Assembly: GCA_013365365.1 (NCBI GenBank)
Contig: JABVXU010000274.1
Location: 1 to 64,000 of the forward strand
DNA length: 64,000 nt
DNA from: Cruorifilaria tuberocauda
Taxonomy: Eukaryota; Nematoda; Chromadorea; Rhabditida; Onchocercidae
Direction of reading: 5' to 3'
Shown here: positions 13,688 through 27,110 of the stretch, in pieces
How the letters are laid out: the number at the start of each line of letters is the position of its first letter
Numbering within the stretch: the stretch's first letter is position 1
Made by a program: the position numbers and the translations under genes
The notes under the pieces: generated by a model
Databases searched by the model: none
What the model was told of the DNA's origin: nothing
Seen by the model: the letters and a program-made list of their open reading frames with translations, nothing else

Positions 13688-16600
13688 ATGGAAACAATGA
13701 CAATGGTAACATCGAGTGGCGGAATAACAAAGGCGAATCATGCAATTCTTTCATCGCAGTCAAATTTACTAACTGAATCCCATCTTTGTTTTAATAAGGT
13801 GTTATTCTTGGTTAACATTTCAAGATTACAATTTATATTCTTCTCATTGACAAAAATTGACAAATTTTTGTAGCCACAAAAAAAGATATTTGATAACGTA
13901 AATGGAGTTAAAAGCAGTTGTAACTTTTTCTTTTCATCTGTACTATTCAAAACTTTCCATAATTGAAGCAATTTTGAGAAACAGATGATTGTTTTAATGC
14001 TTCACTAATAAAACACAATACTTACACAAGTCTGTGCATTCTAAACATTTCAGCAAAATTTTTCATTAATTAATCTGTTAATGAAGTTGAGCTAATAACG
14101 AACAGCTAAATATAGTTTTATGAAACGAAACACTTTAGGATCAGTTCAGTCGCACGGATTTCAATGTGGAACGATTTTTGAATTTGACTCGAAAACGAGC
14201 TAGTCTACAGCAAATTCATAATGATTTGCGGGTTTATCTAAAAATCATTCAAAATTCTATGATCGAACTCATCAATGACGATTATGCCGATTTTGTGAAT
14301 TTGTCGTCGAATCTTGTAGGATTGAAGGAAACGATTGATAAACTGACTAATGATATTGAGGCAAGTTTCACATTATTTAAGACAAAATATTTATAAAAAG
14401 AAATTTCTTTTGTTTTGCTCTCATTAATTTCATTTTGCGTTTTTGGAAGAAATAAATTTAATAATAAGATAGATAGTCATTTATATTTATAGCTCAGTAT
14501 TTGGAAATAATATCTTTTGGAAATAATTTTTCTTTTCAGACAATATGGCATGAGTTCTGCAGTAGTACACAAAGTATAACACAGTCTGCTGAATTCATTG
14601 AACGGAAAACCACCGAACTCATTGAATGCCGAAAAGCACAGTATGAAATTCGTGGGCATATTTTTCTGATAAAAGCAATCGGGCGATTAGCTAATAAAAT
14701 TGATAACCGTCCAAAAGCGATAGAACAGTTTTGGTGAGTTATATCTTAATCGAATTCTGCTTTTTACTACTTGAACGATTGCTACTAATTGTTGTAACTG
14801 GTGCTGGTTACATGTAAATAGCCGGAATTGTCGCTCACAATTTTTTATTGCATAGATTTTGATATCGTTCTCTTTGCTAACTTCTAAGAGCCAAATTCTT
14901 TAAATTTGTGTTAATTTTAAAGCACTGTTTATCTTAACAATGTTAAGAAAACAGATAAACTTAACAATGTTGTAGTATATTTCTTTTGTATTTTTATGAT
15001 TCTTATGGCTAATTGCTTATAAACTACCATTAGTTTTTATCTCAATATTGTACAATTTTAGAATGAATTGGGTAATCCTTATAGGTTACAATGTTTTGCT
15101 GATGCAGTCGTTGATATGGTTCTGTGGTTTAGTAAAGTGAATGTTGTTGATGATAAGGTCAGTTTGATTTATTATGACGAGTTTGTCTTTTTCAAAGTAC
15201 TTTGATTACAGATGTAGTTTAAGGTGGCAGCTGCTTATAATGTATGTTTGGCTCGTGTTCGTAAGCTAACAGAGCAATGGCTTGTACAAGATCTCAAAGG
15301 TGATTGCCGCTTTATTGAACAAATTCTCGGTATAATTACATTGAATAAGAGTGCTGATTCTGCTGTATCTTGTATAATGACAGAGATTATTGCTGAACGC
15401 GTTGGAGAACCAGGAAGCAACTTGGGAGATTTTTTGGATGAATTATATGTGACTATTCGGAAGGTAGATTTTGTTCATTCTTCTGACAACATTGATTAGA
15501 ACTTTTGTATTAAATAAATTTAATCCATGATTGATATGGTTCTGTGGTTTATGATTGCAGTTTTTCATTTGAAATAAGTTAATTCTAATTAACAAAAACT
15601 TGTATTGTACAGATATTTCGCTGCGTCATAGCTCAGGAAGTAAAAAAAGGAAATAAAATTCATTTGGTCATGAATTCAGCTCTAATTTTGCTATAGTTTT
15701 TATTTTAAAATTGATATTTTTAAATTATAGCTCCGAGAAGATTGGTTACGAAAAATGGAGAACAATAGGAATTTGTCGGCAACTATTTTACCATTTCTGG
15801 ACACTTGTCTTCTCACTTTTATTGTCTCATCCCTTGATCAGGTTAATGGCCGTTGAAGTTTTAACCATTTCTGTCTTCAGTTAATTATGTTTATTCGGAT
15901 CAGAATCCTGACAAAAAAAAATAGTTGAATTATTATGCTATAATTTATAAATCAGCTGGCGGATTATTCAATATTTTTTTCAGTACTTTGGTTCTGTTCT
16001 TGTTCCAATCGATAATCGCCTTTTTCATCGATGCTATAAGACAACTTGTGATTTCATCAATAACTGGCCTGATGCTGCTAAATCACGTACTGTTTTGCGA
16101 ATGATACGTAATAGATTCAATTTGATAGTGTATTTCAAGCTAGAGACGCAGCAGTTTCTCTCACAGTTAAAAGATCAGCTTGACCCTTCCATTGTTAAAC
16201 TGGTCGTTGACGATGAAACGAACAAATGGGAAGAAAAATTCTTTTTTCATTTTTCAAAAATTGTCGTCGACACTTTGGAAAGTGTTTGGTCCGATGAAGT
16301 TTACCTTCCGACTTTATGTGACAGATTTTGGGATTTCACGCTTAAAATCTTGATCAAATATTTGGAGTGGACTGAAGGAATTAAGAGGTGAGATAGTAAC
16401 CTCGAAATTTCATAAAAACGCAAAAGGAAATTTTTTTACAGACTTTACCACACATATGATGTATTTTCAGTTATTACTGGATTGACAAGAAAGGACCTGA
16501 AGATTTTGAAATTTGGCGTATGTTTTGCGCTTTGTGTGCTGACTGTATGACTGTTGATAGTCGAACTTTTGAAATTGCATTATCATCAATTTGGCCAAAA

Positions 16601-18116
16601 ATTCGTGAACATGAGGTAAGAAACTTTTTGGCTTTTTTAAGAGGTGTTTCGTGATTTCTTTATGATTTGTTATTGATGGAGTTCCAGCTGGATGTCACGA
16701 TATTTGGACAATGTTTGTCAATTTTCTCAACGAAAATAGCCGAAAAGATGCAAGAATTCGAGAAATTTATCGTTGAAGATGCCGTTACATCGATAGCAAA
16801 AGTGCGTTTCTATCTTTCGAATTTATGGCATGATTTTTTTTTAATTCCATGCAAGTTATGGAATTGTGGTCGATGTTTATTGCTTTCAAAAATAGTTACG
16901 TCTGCATGAATGGCTGATTTACCTTCAGTGTTCGTTATTTTATATAATGCACACCACTTTAATTAGCCTATATAATATTACTGTTACTTTACCCAAGAAT
17001 ATAACTTGCATTATCATCTTGGTCGCGATGGCAGTAACATATAACTTTCATAAGTATTTATTATTTCAGCGATGAAAATATTCGGCTATAGGAAGTGCCT
17101 GAGAAGATTGAATTAAAATCGAAATTTCAACAAATTAAAGAAGTTGGTCTCTGACTTTAAGAAAATAAAGTTCCTAATACTAGGGTTTGAAATATTCTGC
17201 ATTGAGATTCCCAAAACTTACTATATAATTTTTCAGATTCTAGATGGTGTTTACGGCATTCCTCGCCAGTATCGTTGGACAAAAAAGCCTGCCCCAACTG
17301 AAATATCACCATATGTCACTGAAATATCGGCTGCACTAAAATTATTCAAGGTTTATTCAGAAATTGTTTTTCAAAACTTGCAAGATATACGATTATTTTA
17401 AGGTGTTTGTTTTAATTTTTTTTTAAAATTTCTTGGAGAACATATATGGTTATTCCCGTTTTTATAATTCGCTTGTTCGTATCATGAAATCGTAGGATGA
17501 AATGAATCATTGTTGTTGGAATGAAAAAAATGTTGCATCTGTCTACAAACAAATAGTTGCGGAGTCGCTCGAGATATTTTTTGGGAAGGCGAAAAAGGTA
17601 TTTTTTGTAATTTAAACTTCCCATTAAGTTTTTGCTCAACTATATCATGTGAAGATATTTAAATTACCAAATGTTGCAAATCTTGCTACTTTCACTTTCC
17701 AAATTTACCATCAAGTCGTCTAAAACATTATCTTTTGCTATTATTTCTTGTTATAATTTTAAATGATTATCAAAATGAATTTATTTAAACAATTTTAGGT
17801 TCTCGAATCTGTCCAGCAAACAGAGACCAGTTTGCAACGTTTTAAGAGAAAGTCTTTAGCAGTAAATGAGAATAATGCTAATTCTGACGAAAATAAAATT
17901 AGACAACAATTGTTGTTAGATTTGAATTATTTTAAAACACTGGCAGTGTCATGTCAGATTGAAATATCACATCAAGAAATTTTAATGTTGCGCACAAATC
18001 CTCCAGCAGAAACGATGCAAATCTCCAGCGTGATTGAAACAGTTTCTAATAGAACTGATATTACAAAAGAAGCAGAAAGAATGATTGCATTTAATTGCGA
18101 TGCTTCTCATTTATAA
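13688..18116 (+). CDS. cogc-2: Conserved oligomeric Golgi complex subunit 2 (COG2)
   Basis: Thirteen exons: 13688-13798, 14139-14360, 14540-14733, 15085-15157, 15224-15463, 15613-15639, 15731-15841, 15984-16387, 16471-16615, 16688-16801, 17237-17350, 17496-17597 and 17799-18116. They join in phase to 724 residues; human COG2 has 738. COG2 is part of lobe A of the COG tether, which guides retrograde vesicles inside the Golgi. Landmarks shared with human COG2: LCFNKDQF near the start, MIELINDDYADFVNLSSNLVG (conserved N-terminal helix), NLIVYFKLE, the acidic VWSDEVYLP...LKILIKY block, YRWTKKPAPTEISPYV, and the C-terminal ENKIRQQLLLDLNYF. An acceptor-like AG sits two bases before the ATG. The intron after exon 2 has a GC donor, forced by frame. 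UFL1 follows on the same strand 876 bases downstream. Confidence 0.95.
15531..15551 (+). repeat. Copy of 21 bases of COG2 exon 4 within a COG2 intron
   Basis: The 21 bases starting TTGATATGGTTCTGTGG repeat exactly 15111-15131 in exon 4. The copy lies in the intron after exon 5. It carries no splice sites of its own that fit the frame. Confidence 0.85.
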
Positions 18117-18992
18117 GTTCTTGCTAAAAATCATTTCTTAGATTTGTTAATTTGCCGCAAATGTCATGGAAATGATCTATTTTCTCAAACAAAGTTCTTG
18201 TATTGCCCAATATAATTACACGCTATATCACTGGAACACAGTATAATATGGGTGCTTTATATTAAGTTTTATACATTGTGCAGATGTATTGAATCATTTG
18301 TAAAAATCCTTCCATTCCTTTTCATTTCTGAATTCATACAAGTTGTAGATTTGAATTCTCGTAGAACATATTGGAATATTTTTTACGGATATGCTAGAAT
18401 GTATTTTTTTAACACGTATTATTTCATTCCATTAACGTACTTCTTTGTTCACTTATCAGATTATGTTGGTGATTGTCTTCACATTTCTTAGTCATCGAGT
18501 AGATTAAGCTCAGCGATTGAAGATTCAAAAAACTTGATTTCTTGTTTGGGATATTCAAATTTATGACGTACTTTAGTGTTATTACTGCTCTCACGGCTTA
18601 TGTATATATTTGTATTAATTTATTAATTTGTCAATCATATCTTTATGGGTGATATGCAGCCGTGATGTTCTTTTGAATGTGATAAAAGGATAACAAACCG
18701 CATATTGTAGTTTTCATTATATTATCCCGTCATTCATTTATTGAAAGTTTAAAAACTACTTGGGAAAAATTGATGAGTTTATGGAATAGGAAAAATATCA
18801 ATGAATTCAGTGGAGTAGTTCACATAAAATCCGACATATATGGCTGGCTGAATTTTTCGAAGTGGGAAGTAAATTATTTAAAAAATGAGGACGGAATCAA
18901 TTTAATATTTGAGTTTCAAGATTTGAGTCTGTTTTGTCTTGCCATCTCTACATAATGAGCAGCACAGCTTGTTCATGAAATCTTAGTTTGAG
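18117..18992 (+). other. Intergenic region between COG2 and UFL1
   Basis: No exon of either neighbour was found here. A 60-codon open frame from the ATG at 18773 has no recognisable domain. An acceptor-like AG at 18985-18986 lies six bases before the UFL1 start and suits trans-splicing. Confidence 0.4.
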
Positions 18993-21900
18993 ATGATGAG
19001 TGCCACGTGGGCAGATATAAAACGTTTAGCAGCTGATTTTCAACGAATACAGCTAACAGAAAGCTCGAAAAAGTAAGTTCTTTATTGTTTTTTTCGAAAT
19101 TCATTCGAGAATGGAAATACGTTCCCTATGTTATCGCCAAATACTTTATGATTTCTTTCCAGATTATCGGAGAATAATTGTGTGGAGTTGATATCGATGT
19201 TAATCAAATCGAAGGCTATCGATATTTTGTTCACAACTGATGGCAAAGAGTATGTCACTCGGGATCATTTAATGAATGAAGTGAAAAATGAATGTGTCGG
19301 TCGAAGTATCTTTTTTTTTTCACTTCCTATTTACGTACTAAACTCAATATGTTATAATAGTAAACTACACCATTCAATTATTCTATAATATACATATATA
19401 TATATATATGTCATTGAAAAGCTTTTGTTCACATCCAGAATTTGATACGATTAGAACAATCGTCATGATGGCTTCCTTTTACAATATAAAACTGAAAAGG
19501 AAATGTAAAGTATTTAAGAAATGCTGTTTATTTATTTTAGATGGCCGCGTTTCCCTGTGCGATTTGGCGCAATCGTTGAATGTCGATTACGAGCATATTG
19601 AAAATGTGGTGTCTGTCATTTCGAAGCAGTCACCGACTTTTATACTTTTCAACGCTGAACTGATTACCAGATTTGTTATTTCACTATTTTGGAAACATTT
19701 GTTTATCTTTGAAATTGGGATAGTTTTTCATTCCAATTTGGTAAAGGAAAGGCAGTAATTAGTCTTTTTGCAGTGAATTTCTTTTTAGTTGTTTATAGAT
19801 GAACATTGACTATCAAACACAAAATAATTTTAATAAAGTTTTTGGTTAAACTTAAACTTAAAATCTATTCACTTCACTATTCATATTTGGTCTACTTTCG
19901 TTTGCAGAATGTTATTTAATTGATTTTTTTAGGGATTATATAGATATGTTATGCAAAGGCCTAAATGAACAATTAATGGATGTCGGTACCGTTTCCATAT
20001 CGCAGTTAGCAAAAATATGGGATTTGCCAACTGAAATATTGAACAGTTTAGTTTTGGTAGAAGTTGGCTCAAAGGTTGATGCTATACGCGATGGTGATGC
20101 ACTTTATACTCGTTCTTATTTATCTGCTCAACGAAATATCATTAGAGCTATGCTTTGTGGACTAACCAAGTATGTGGTAATATTTTATTTGATTCAAAGA
20201 CAGAATCATGTTTTTATCATTGTTTTTTAGAGTGACACCAACAGCTAAACTGCGATCGGAATCGCAACTAACAAATGCAATGTTTTGGTCGCTTTTCGAT
20301 GAGCTTGATGCAATGAAAGAGGTTATTTTTTTCCATAATGTTTAAAGGTAAAAAATAGTACTTAATCACTCGTCCTGCTATCGCTAAAAAATGACACAGA
20401 AAGATTCTTTACATCTACAGCAACAGCAGTGTCATCTAATAACATTATTATAATCAAATAAATATTTCTCATATAATGGTTTTTTGTTGGAAGAATATTA
20501 ATCATTCATTGAAATTTTTTCTTTGTTTCCTTATTATTCTCTTATTAATGTTTCAAAGTTTCATTGTCTTTTGCTTACTCGACTTCTGTTATCTGAAGCA
20601 CCAATTTTTCAGGTTCCTGGAAAAATTGTTGGTGCTCGTACTTCAAGCCATTGTCTGTATCATCCCAACATTTATGCAATTCTGGTTAAACAGTATATAT
20701 TAAAGACTTTCTTGCGAGAAGGAATGTTGGGTAATGTTTTGCTTGATTTATTAACCATTTTTTATACTTTTTGGAGTTCTAAAAATGAAGTTGATGACTT
20801 TCTAGTTATTTTTTCTGTAGTCATGTAGTTCAATTCAAGCTGAGCATACATTTCAAAATTTCAGAGTTGGCAATATTAAAAAAACTTTTCGTATCAGAAC
20901 CGAAAATTTATATGAAAGAAATATTGAAAGATGCGGAATATTCGACACTAATATATTTCCCATCTGCTATTTTAAGCACAAAAGTTTGGAATGAAATTGA
21001 AGCAGTTGTGAAGGAAGAGGTTAGTCAGCATGAAGTTTGTTTCTACGGTCAGTTAGCACTTTGCTAGGAATTTCCGTACGTGAAAAACTTGAATAACCAG
21101 CTTAATTACCAATATTTTAGATAAATTCTAAATCGGTTGTTGATGTCCGACTGCACATGCCAGAACTTGTTCAAAGTAAGACAGATATTGAGCAAGCAAT
21201 CGCTTCACTGATGAAAATTAGCGAGGTTAGTCATGAATTAATTGATTGAGCCATTATCTATTTCTACTTCACATGTGCTTTTTAACAAAAAGTTCATGTT
21301 TGATATTTGTTATTTTTGAAGGATTGGTTATCTGTTTCTGGTACTTCTTATATCTACAGTCAACAACTTCTCTCGTTTGCAATGAAAGCTTTGGATAGTT
21401 TAATCAGTACACGGGCTGAAGAAATTGCTTCTGTCTGGGGTAAACAGAAAGTACCCAAAAAACAGGAAAGAGTACGTCGAATGTTTATGTGTACTTAATT
21501 TGCATACTTCACCGATATTGTTTTTGTCTTTTATGACTTTTTAAAAGTAACCGGACTTATTTATAGAAGCAAGATGAGGACTGGATTACAATGAAAAGCA
21601 AGAAAGGTAAAGCTGGGAAAGGAAAGGCTGTGAAACAGATTCTGTCTGATGAATCAACTTTAGGTATGTTATTAACTAATTCATGCAATAAAGAAGAAAG
21701 CATTTTTTTAGTGATAGCTCAATTTCTTACATAAATTCTCGATAGCATTTGTTATTTTAAAGATTTAAAGACTTTAAAGATTCAAAGATAAAGATTTTTT
21801 CGATGATAAAATTATTTCCTATAATTTTAATGGTTCCTTTTCCTTTTGATGAATTTTAGATCTGTTTATTAGATTGTCCGACGAGGAACTAATCCAGGAA

Positions 21901-23729
21901 TTGAGAAGAACAAGTGATATACCAAATGAACTGCTGGAAGATATTACTGAACACATACACACAAAAGCAGAGACTTCATTGAGAACTCGAACGGAGCTAT
22001 TGTTGAATAATGTGCATACAATATTCGTACAAGATCAGAAGCATGCTCATGCACAACTGCAGGAAACACTGTCTGCGTTGTATGATAATATATGTATTTT
22101 CGAAGATGGTGCAACAACTTTTGAAGGTTAATTTTAGCGTGTTCGTACATAAATCTTTTCGAATTTATTATTCTATCAAGTTATGCATAGAATATCTGCA
22201 ACTGCTTGAAGATTCATGCAGATGAATAGAAAAATTCGGTAATTTCTGGTATCTCAAAGAGGAATTATTGTGTTAGTAAATCAGTTAATGCTCGAAGTTT
22301 TAAGCGGTTCTAAAAATTTTAGAAAAAATTTGAACAGTGTATTTCCTGAAATTTTTTCTTTTTGAAAATAATGCAGCGTTCGAAAGGAAGTAAATTCAGA
22401 TGCAGTTGTTGCTAATCTCAAGATACATCTTCTTCGCACATTGTGTACAAATTTTGCGAATAATGTATTATCGTACGTATCAAGAACACAAAATGTTGAT
22501 ACTCTTACTACAAAGGTGATTTATAGTAATGCATAATTCTTGTTGCGGCTTTAGCAAGTGATATTAAATAAAGAATTATTGCCTTGACTGGAAACTGTTT
22601 AAATTTGACAAAACTGTAGTTACTTATAATTCCATACTCAGATAAATTTTATCTTAATATTGCATTTCTTACGAAATCTAATTTGTCCATAAACTTAATT
22701 TAGCATACAGTTGATATCATATTTTAGTAGGAAATCCGTTTTCGTTTCTTTTTCTAAATTTTAAGTTTCAGGCTCGCAATGAAACAATAGCGAATATTGA
22801 AAATGCAGAAAATCGTAAGGCAGTTGATAAATTGTTTGCGGCTTTGTCAACAAAAAATCTCGAATCGTTCCACGATGCAGTATTTGGTATTTGTTCGTCA
22901 GCCGTTTGCGCCTTGAATTTAAAAATGCCTGACAAAAAGCAGCGGTTTATACTTTATCCTTTTATTCTTTTGTAAACTTTCACAAAAAAGCAAGCAATTC
23001 TCATTCTATATTGTATATTGGAGTTCATTTGCTTTTGTATTACTTTCTAGACATGATTATTATTTTTTAAATTAATCTAATAGAATTTGTTTTTCTTTTT
23101 AAGCAGTTTCTGCTTAGATTTAATAAGTTCCATTAACTTATTTACTGAATCTGATTTCCGGAACTTCCCCAAAGATTCGTTTAGTTGTTTTGGCGTAGAA
23201 TTTTGATATTCTGTTTTAGTGCTTTAACATCTTCTGCACATTCCATTTCTTATTTTTATTTCCAGCATAGAATTGGTTAAGACCTATGAAGATCAGTTAG
23301 TGCGTCAGTTACGCGAATGCACAGATCTACCTTGTGCTCTTCTTTTAACACTTCTAATATTGCTTGCGAGAAATGAAAAAATTGCGGTTCACGCCTCAGG
23401 GAAATTTGTTTCACATTTAATTGCGAAGGTAGTATCTTTTTTACAGATAAACAATTATGCAAAAAACAATCCAGATATTATACAGTACTGAATATTTGAA
23501 AGTTTTTTCCTTCATAAGAGGCGAATGGTATATTTACTGATAGAAACGATTTGAGGTGGAAAAGCATCCGGAAACAAATACGGAGCTTGCGGAATTATTG
23601 ACTAGCTCTCAGAAAATGGTTATTTCGAGTATGCATGCAAAAGACGATGTAAATCTGTCGGCAAAATTGAATAAGAAATTAGTGGCGTTAATAGCAGCAG
23701 TAAATGGTTTCGAATATGTGGAGAAATAA
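18993..23729 (+). CDS. ufl-1: UFL1, E3 UFM1-protein ligase 1
   Basis: Fifteen exons: 18993-19072, 19163-19305, 19541-19670, 19933-20169, 20231-20321, 20613-20730, 20865-21019, 21121-21225, 21322-21471, 21567-21663, 21860-22126, 22400-22515, 22772-22944, 23266-23428 and 23544-23729, about 736 residues; human UFL1 has 794. UFL1 scaffolds the ligase that attaches UFM1 to ER-associated targets, including ribosomes. The N-terminus WADIKRLAADFQRIQL...LSENNCVELI matches human WEEIRRLAADFQRAQF...LSERNCIEIV, followed by DGKEY and the helical repeats. Exon 10 ends in a Lys/Gly-rich linker (KSKKGKAGKGKAVK) like the human basic linker. Exons 11-14 match the C-terminal helical domain (YDNICIFEDG, LLRTLCTN). 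Exons 3 and 4 cannot be joined in frame with a GT donor. Neighbouring COG2 is on the same strand. Confidence 0.93.
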
Positions 23730-26664
23730 TAGCGTACTTGAATTTTGATTCAAAGTGTTCTCTAATGCTGTTGATCATTTGTTCACTTTCTCTTTTGATA
23801 TATATGGTTTTATTCTCTTGAATTATCTCAAATTCTTCAAGGTATATTTTATAAAGTATCCATGTTTATAAAATCATAAATTTTGTAATTAAACACCTCC
23901 TCTTCCATTATAAAACTGTTATTTATTGTACGGGATTCGTTATTTTATAAATTTTCATGTTCGAACTGTATTTCAACTTTCATTTTGTTCAGACAGCAAA
24001 AAAAATTTCTCGGTTCCTTGTTATTCTTTATATCTTTGTAGTATGTTTCTCTCAATGAACTAATTGTGTGCAATTTGTTCGCATAACTAATCATCTCTTG
24101 TTGTTAAATTATATACCGTATAAATTTGATATCAATATTCGAATAAATCTATATTGAATAGAGACTTTCATTTGGTAAGGAAACTTTTAAGTATATCGTA
24201 ATCATCGATTTTTTTGAATAAATATTTTTTAAATTGAATTTCTTGTTGGAATTAATTTGAAAGCACAAATATGAGCGATCTTTAAATTTATTGTTTAACT
24301 TTCATTATTCGAATGTTTGTCTGGTAAATTTGTTAAAATTTTCTTATGGAATTTTGTGTTTTTTAATTCATTCTAATTTATTTTTGATTCGTTTAGTACT
24401 GTAGATTGTTCCTTGTCTGTCTTTCATTAAAACTCGGGGGAGAAATTTCATCTCTTTCAGAATCCTACTGCAATGAATATGGAAATATCATTGTGTGGTG
24501 AAAAATTTCTTTAAAAACCTATCTTTGTATCTTGGAAAATGTTATTAAAATCTCTATTCATATGATGTTAAAATAACTCCAATATGCTAAAGAGATTTGA
24601 AAAAGCAGCATAACTGATTGTCTTTTTTGAATTCCTTCTGCAGGATAAAATAAAAAGTTGCCGATTTAAAGAGAACACTTTAGGCTCTCTTGAAAATCCT
24701 TATTTTTTGCGCAAACTTGCATTGGTTTTCCTTTTTTTGATAGGCAGAGAATAAGAAAGGAAGGCTTGAAATAAGAAGTTATCTGAATTCGCCTTATGTT
24801 TCGATCTTCTCATTCTTATGGCTTCCTTGTAAAATATACAAGTTGTTTAATTATATTATAATGTAAGTTGAGGCATTAATCTGTTAGAATTATGATGATT
24901 GAAAATAAAGACATTTAATTGTTCACAACAATTACATGTATTTTAATTCTTTAACAATAAATATAAGAGCTTCTTCATGGAAATAAGATTTAATCTGAAA
25001 ATTTTAGAAGATAAAAATGAACTAAGTAGTTGAGATCCAAGAAATCACTTGGGTGATTAAAATTACGTACATCATTATATCCGTCATTATATTTCCAGCG
25101 TTTAAATTTAAATGAAGATTACGAGCTATCTAGCAATTCATGGAACTATAATATTATGGAAATTATAAGATATTACGGTACTTATCTTCAGTTCTGTTCA
25201 TTTCGACTTATTGCTATTATTGCGGCAAATGAATTAAATCATATTAAATTCCATTCTGTCTAGAGAAACATCTTATTTCTTATGTATTCTTTTTTTAATT
25301 TTCATTTATGAATACCCTTCTGTATCAGAGATACGACACCGTTTTCCTGAGCTTAAATTTTAGTAATTATGTTCGTATACATTAATTCAGTCTTCCCTAA
25401 AGTGTTTTCGATTCGATAAAACCTTATCACTTCTTCAATTTCATTCAATAACGCTTCTTCTTATTAACGATAAGACTTCAAAATCCTCTATCAACATGTT
25501 TAGACAACACTGATGGAAAGATTTAATGGAAGAACTTGTATGCTCCAGGTGATAAGATTATAATCGTAAGAATATATTAGTGTCATATTTAGCAAAAAGT
25601 GTGTATCATTTATTCCGCCTTCGCTTTCGCTCTAATTTCCCTTCCAAAAGGAGAAATGATTTCTAAGAGAATTAAATTTAACACTTATGCAACACTAAAA
25701 ATGCCCAATAATATTGGATTATTAGCAAGCTAATTTGGAATCAGGAAACCGGAAGCATCACCGGAAATACTTCTTCATTAGTTCAACATCATATTTTAAA
25801 TTCATTCAACAGAGTTTTTCATTCCTCGCTATTCTTTCCTTTTTTATTGCTATATTTCATTTTCTTAAGAAAAAGTACTGCTCTTATATTTCCGGTTTTT
25901 TCGTTCGAGAAGTGATTCAGGTCCTATCTGAATGATTTATTTTTTGATCCGTTTTGATTCTCACTGTAAATTCAAATCGTTAAAAAAGAAATCACAAGAT
26001 CAGAAGTCCCATCTTGATGGTAAAATCAGAAGAGCAGAAAAACTAAAGGATTATTTGTTGCGGAATTATTTTCGATTCAAAAATCCTAATTCAGATAATT
26101 CAGATTGTTTTTCTGAAGCCCGTTGAAATTATTAACTTTGATGAAATCTCATTTAACTTCCAAGAGAAGTTTCAGTTTTTATTTGATTTATCTGATGAAT
26201 TAAATCAAGATTTTTGCTTTCAAATTTGCAACAATTCCCATTAAAGTTAACTTTCAGTTTGTATCTCATTTTCATTCCAGTATGAAAATTAAAACTTTAC
26301 ACTGCTGGAGAATTCCATCACAGAATCATAGAAATATATCAAATAATTTATAAAGGACAGATTATTGTAAATATTACTGAGTGATCGCTTGCGTCATTTT
26401 ACTATGATGATAAAATTTCGATTACTCATTTATATCTGGCCATGATTCCAGTCAATTTTTGATCTCTGTACTCTGTGCATTATCAACCTGACCTTTCATA
26501 TCAAAAAGAGAGAAAGAGCTCCAAAGAGAAATCGTTTGCAAGCACTGTTCTTTTTTTCAAAAACTTATCAATTGCCATGATCCTATCATGAGAATACTAT
26601 TTGTATTTGGCTCAATATGTCCTTTTATCATTTTCTCTCTTTTTCCACCTCTATTCTGGGTAAT

Positions 26665-26709
26665 TAGAGAGAGAGAGAGAGAGAGAGAAGAGAAGAGAAG
26701 AGAGGAGAG
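26665..26709. repeat. GA-rich microsatellite
   Basis: A run of GA dinucleotides passes into AGAGA units. It gives an artefactual Ser/Leu-rich open frame on the opposite strand. Confidence 0.9.
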
Positions 26710-27066
26710 TAGTAGTTGGCTTCGATAATAAGAGTTATGTTGAGCTGAAAATCTATAATGCAGAAATGCAAAGTAAGCATTACTTGCTAGCTGTGTCTTT
26801 TTTTTAATTTCGATCTTATACAACTTGAAGAGATCAATAATCAATCTATTAAGCATTTAAAGGATTTTTTTCTTGCAGCCAAGATATGAGAGGAATTGAG
26901 ATAACAGATATCCCTTTGTGTTAGTAATATCGGAGTGATGGAGAGAAGAATGAGAAGAGGATAGTCTCATCTCTCTCTTCCAATTAGAACACATCTACTC
27001 ATCTACTGTTAGACGGCGATGATAACGATAATGCGGTGGTAGCAGTGGTAATGGTAGTGATAGTGT

Positions 27067-27110
27067 GGTATGGTATGGTATGGTATGGTATGGTATGGTA
27101 TGGTATGGTA
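27067..27110. repeat. GGTAT pentanucleotide tandem repeat
   Basis: About nine perfect copies of a five-base unit GGTAT stand in tandem. The preceding 60 bases are rich in related GGTA and GGTAGTG words, so the array may have grown from this background. Confidence 0.95.

Noticed and set aside
18770..18955. Sixty-codon frame between COG2 and UFL1
   Set aside because: It has no domain, no splice context and a composition compatible with chance in AT-rich DNA.
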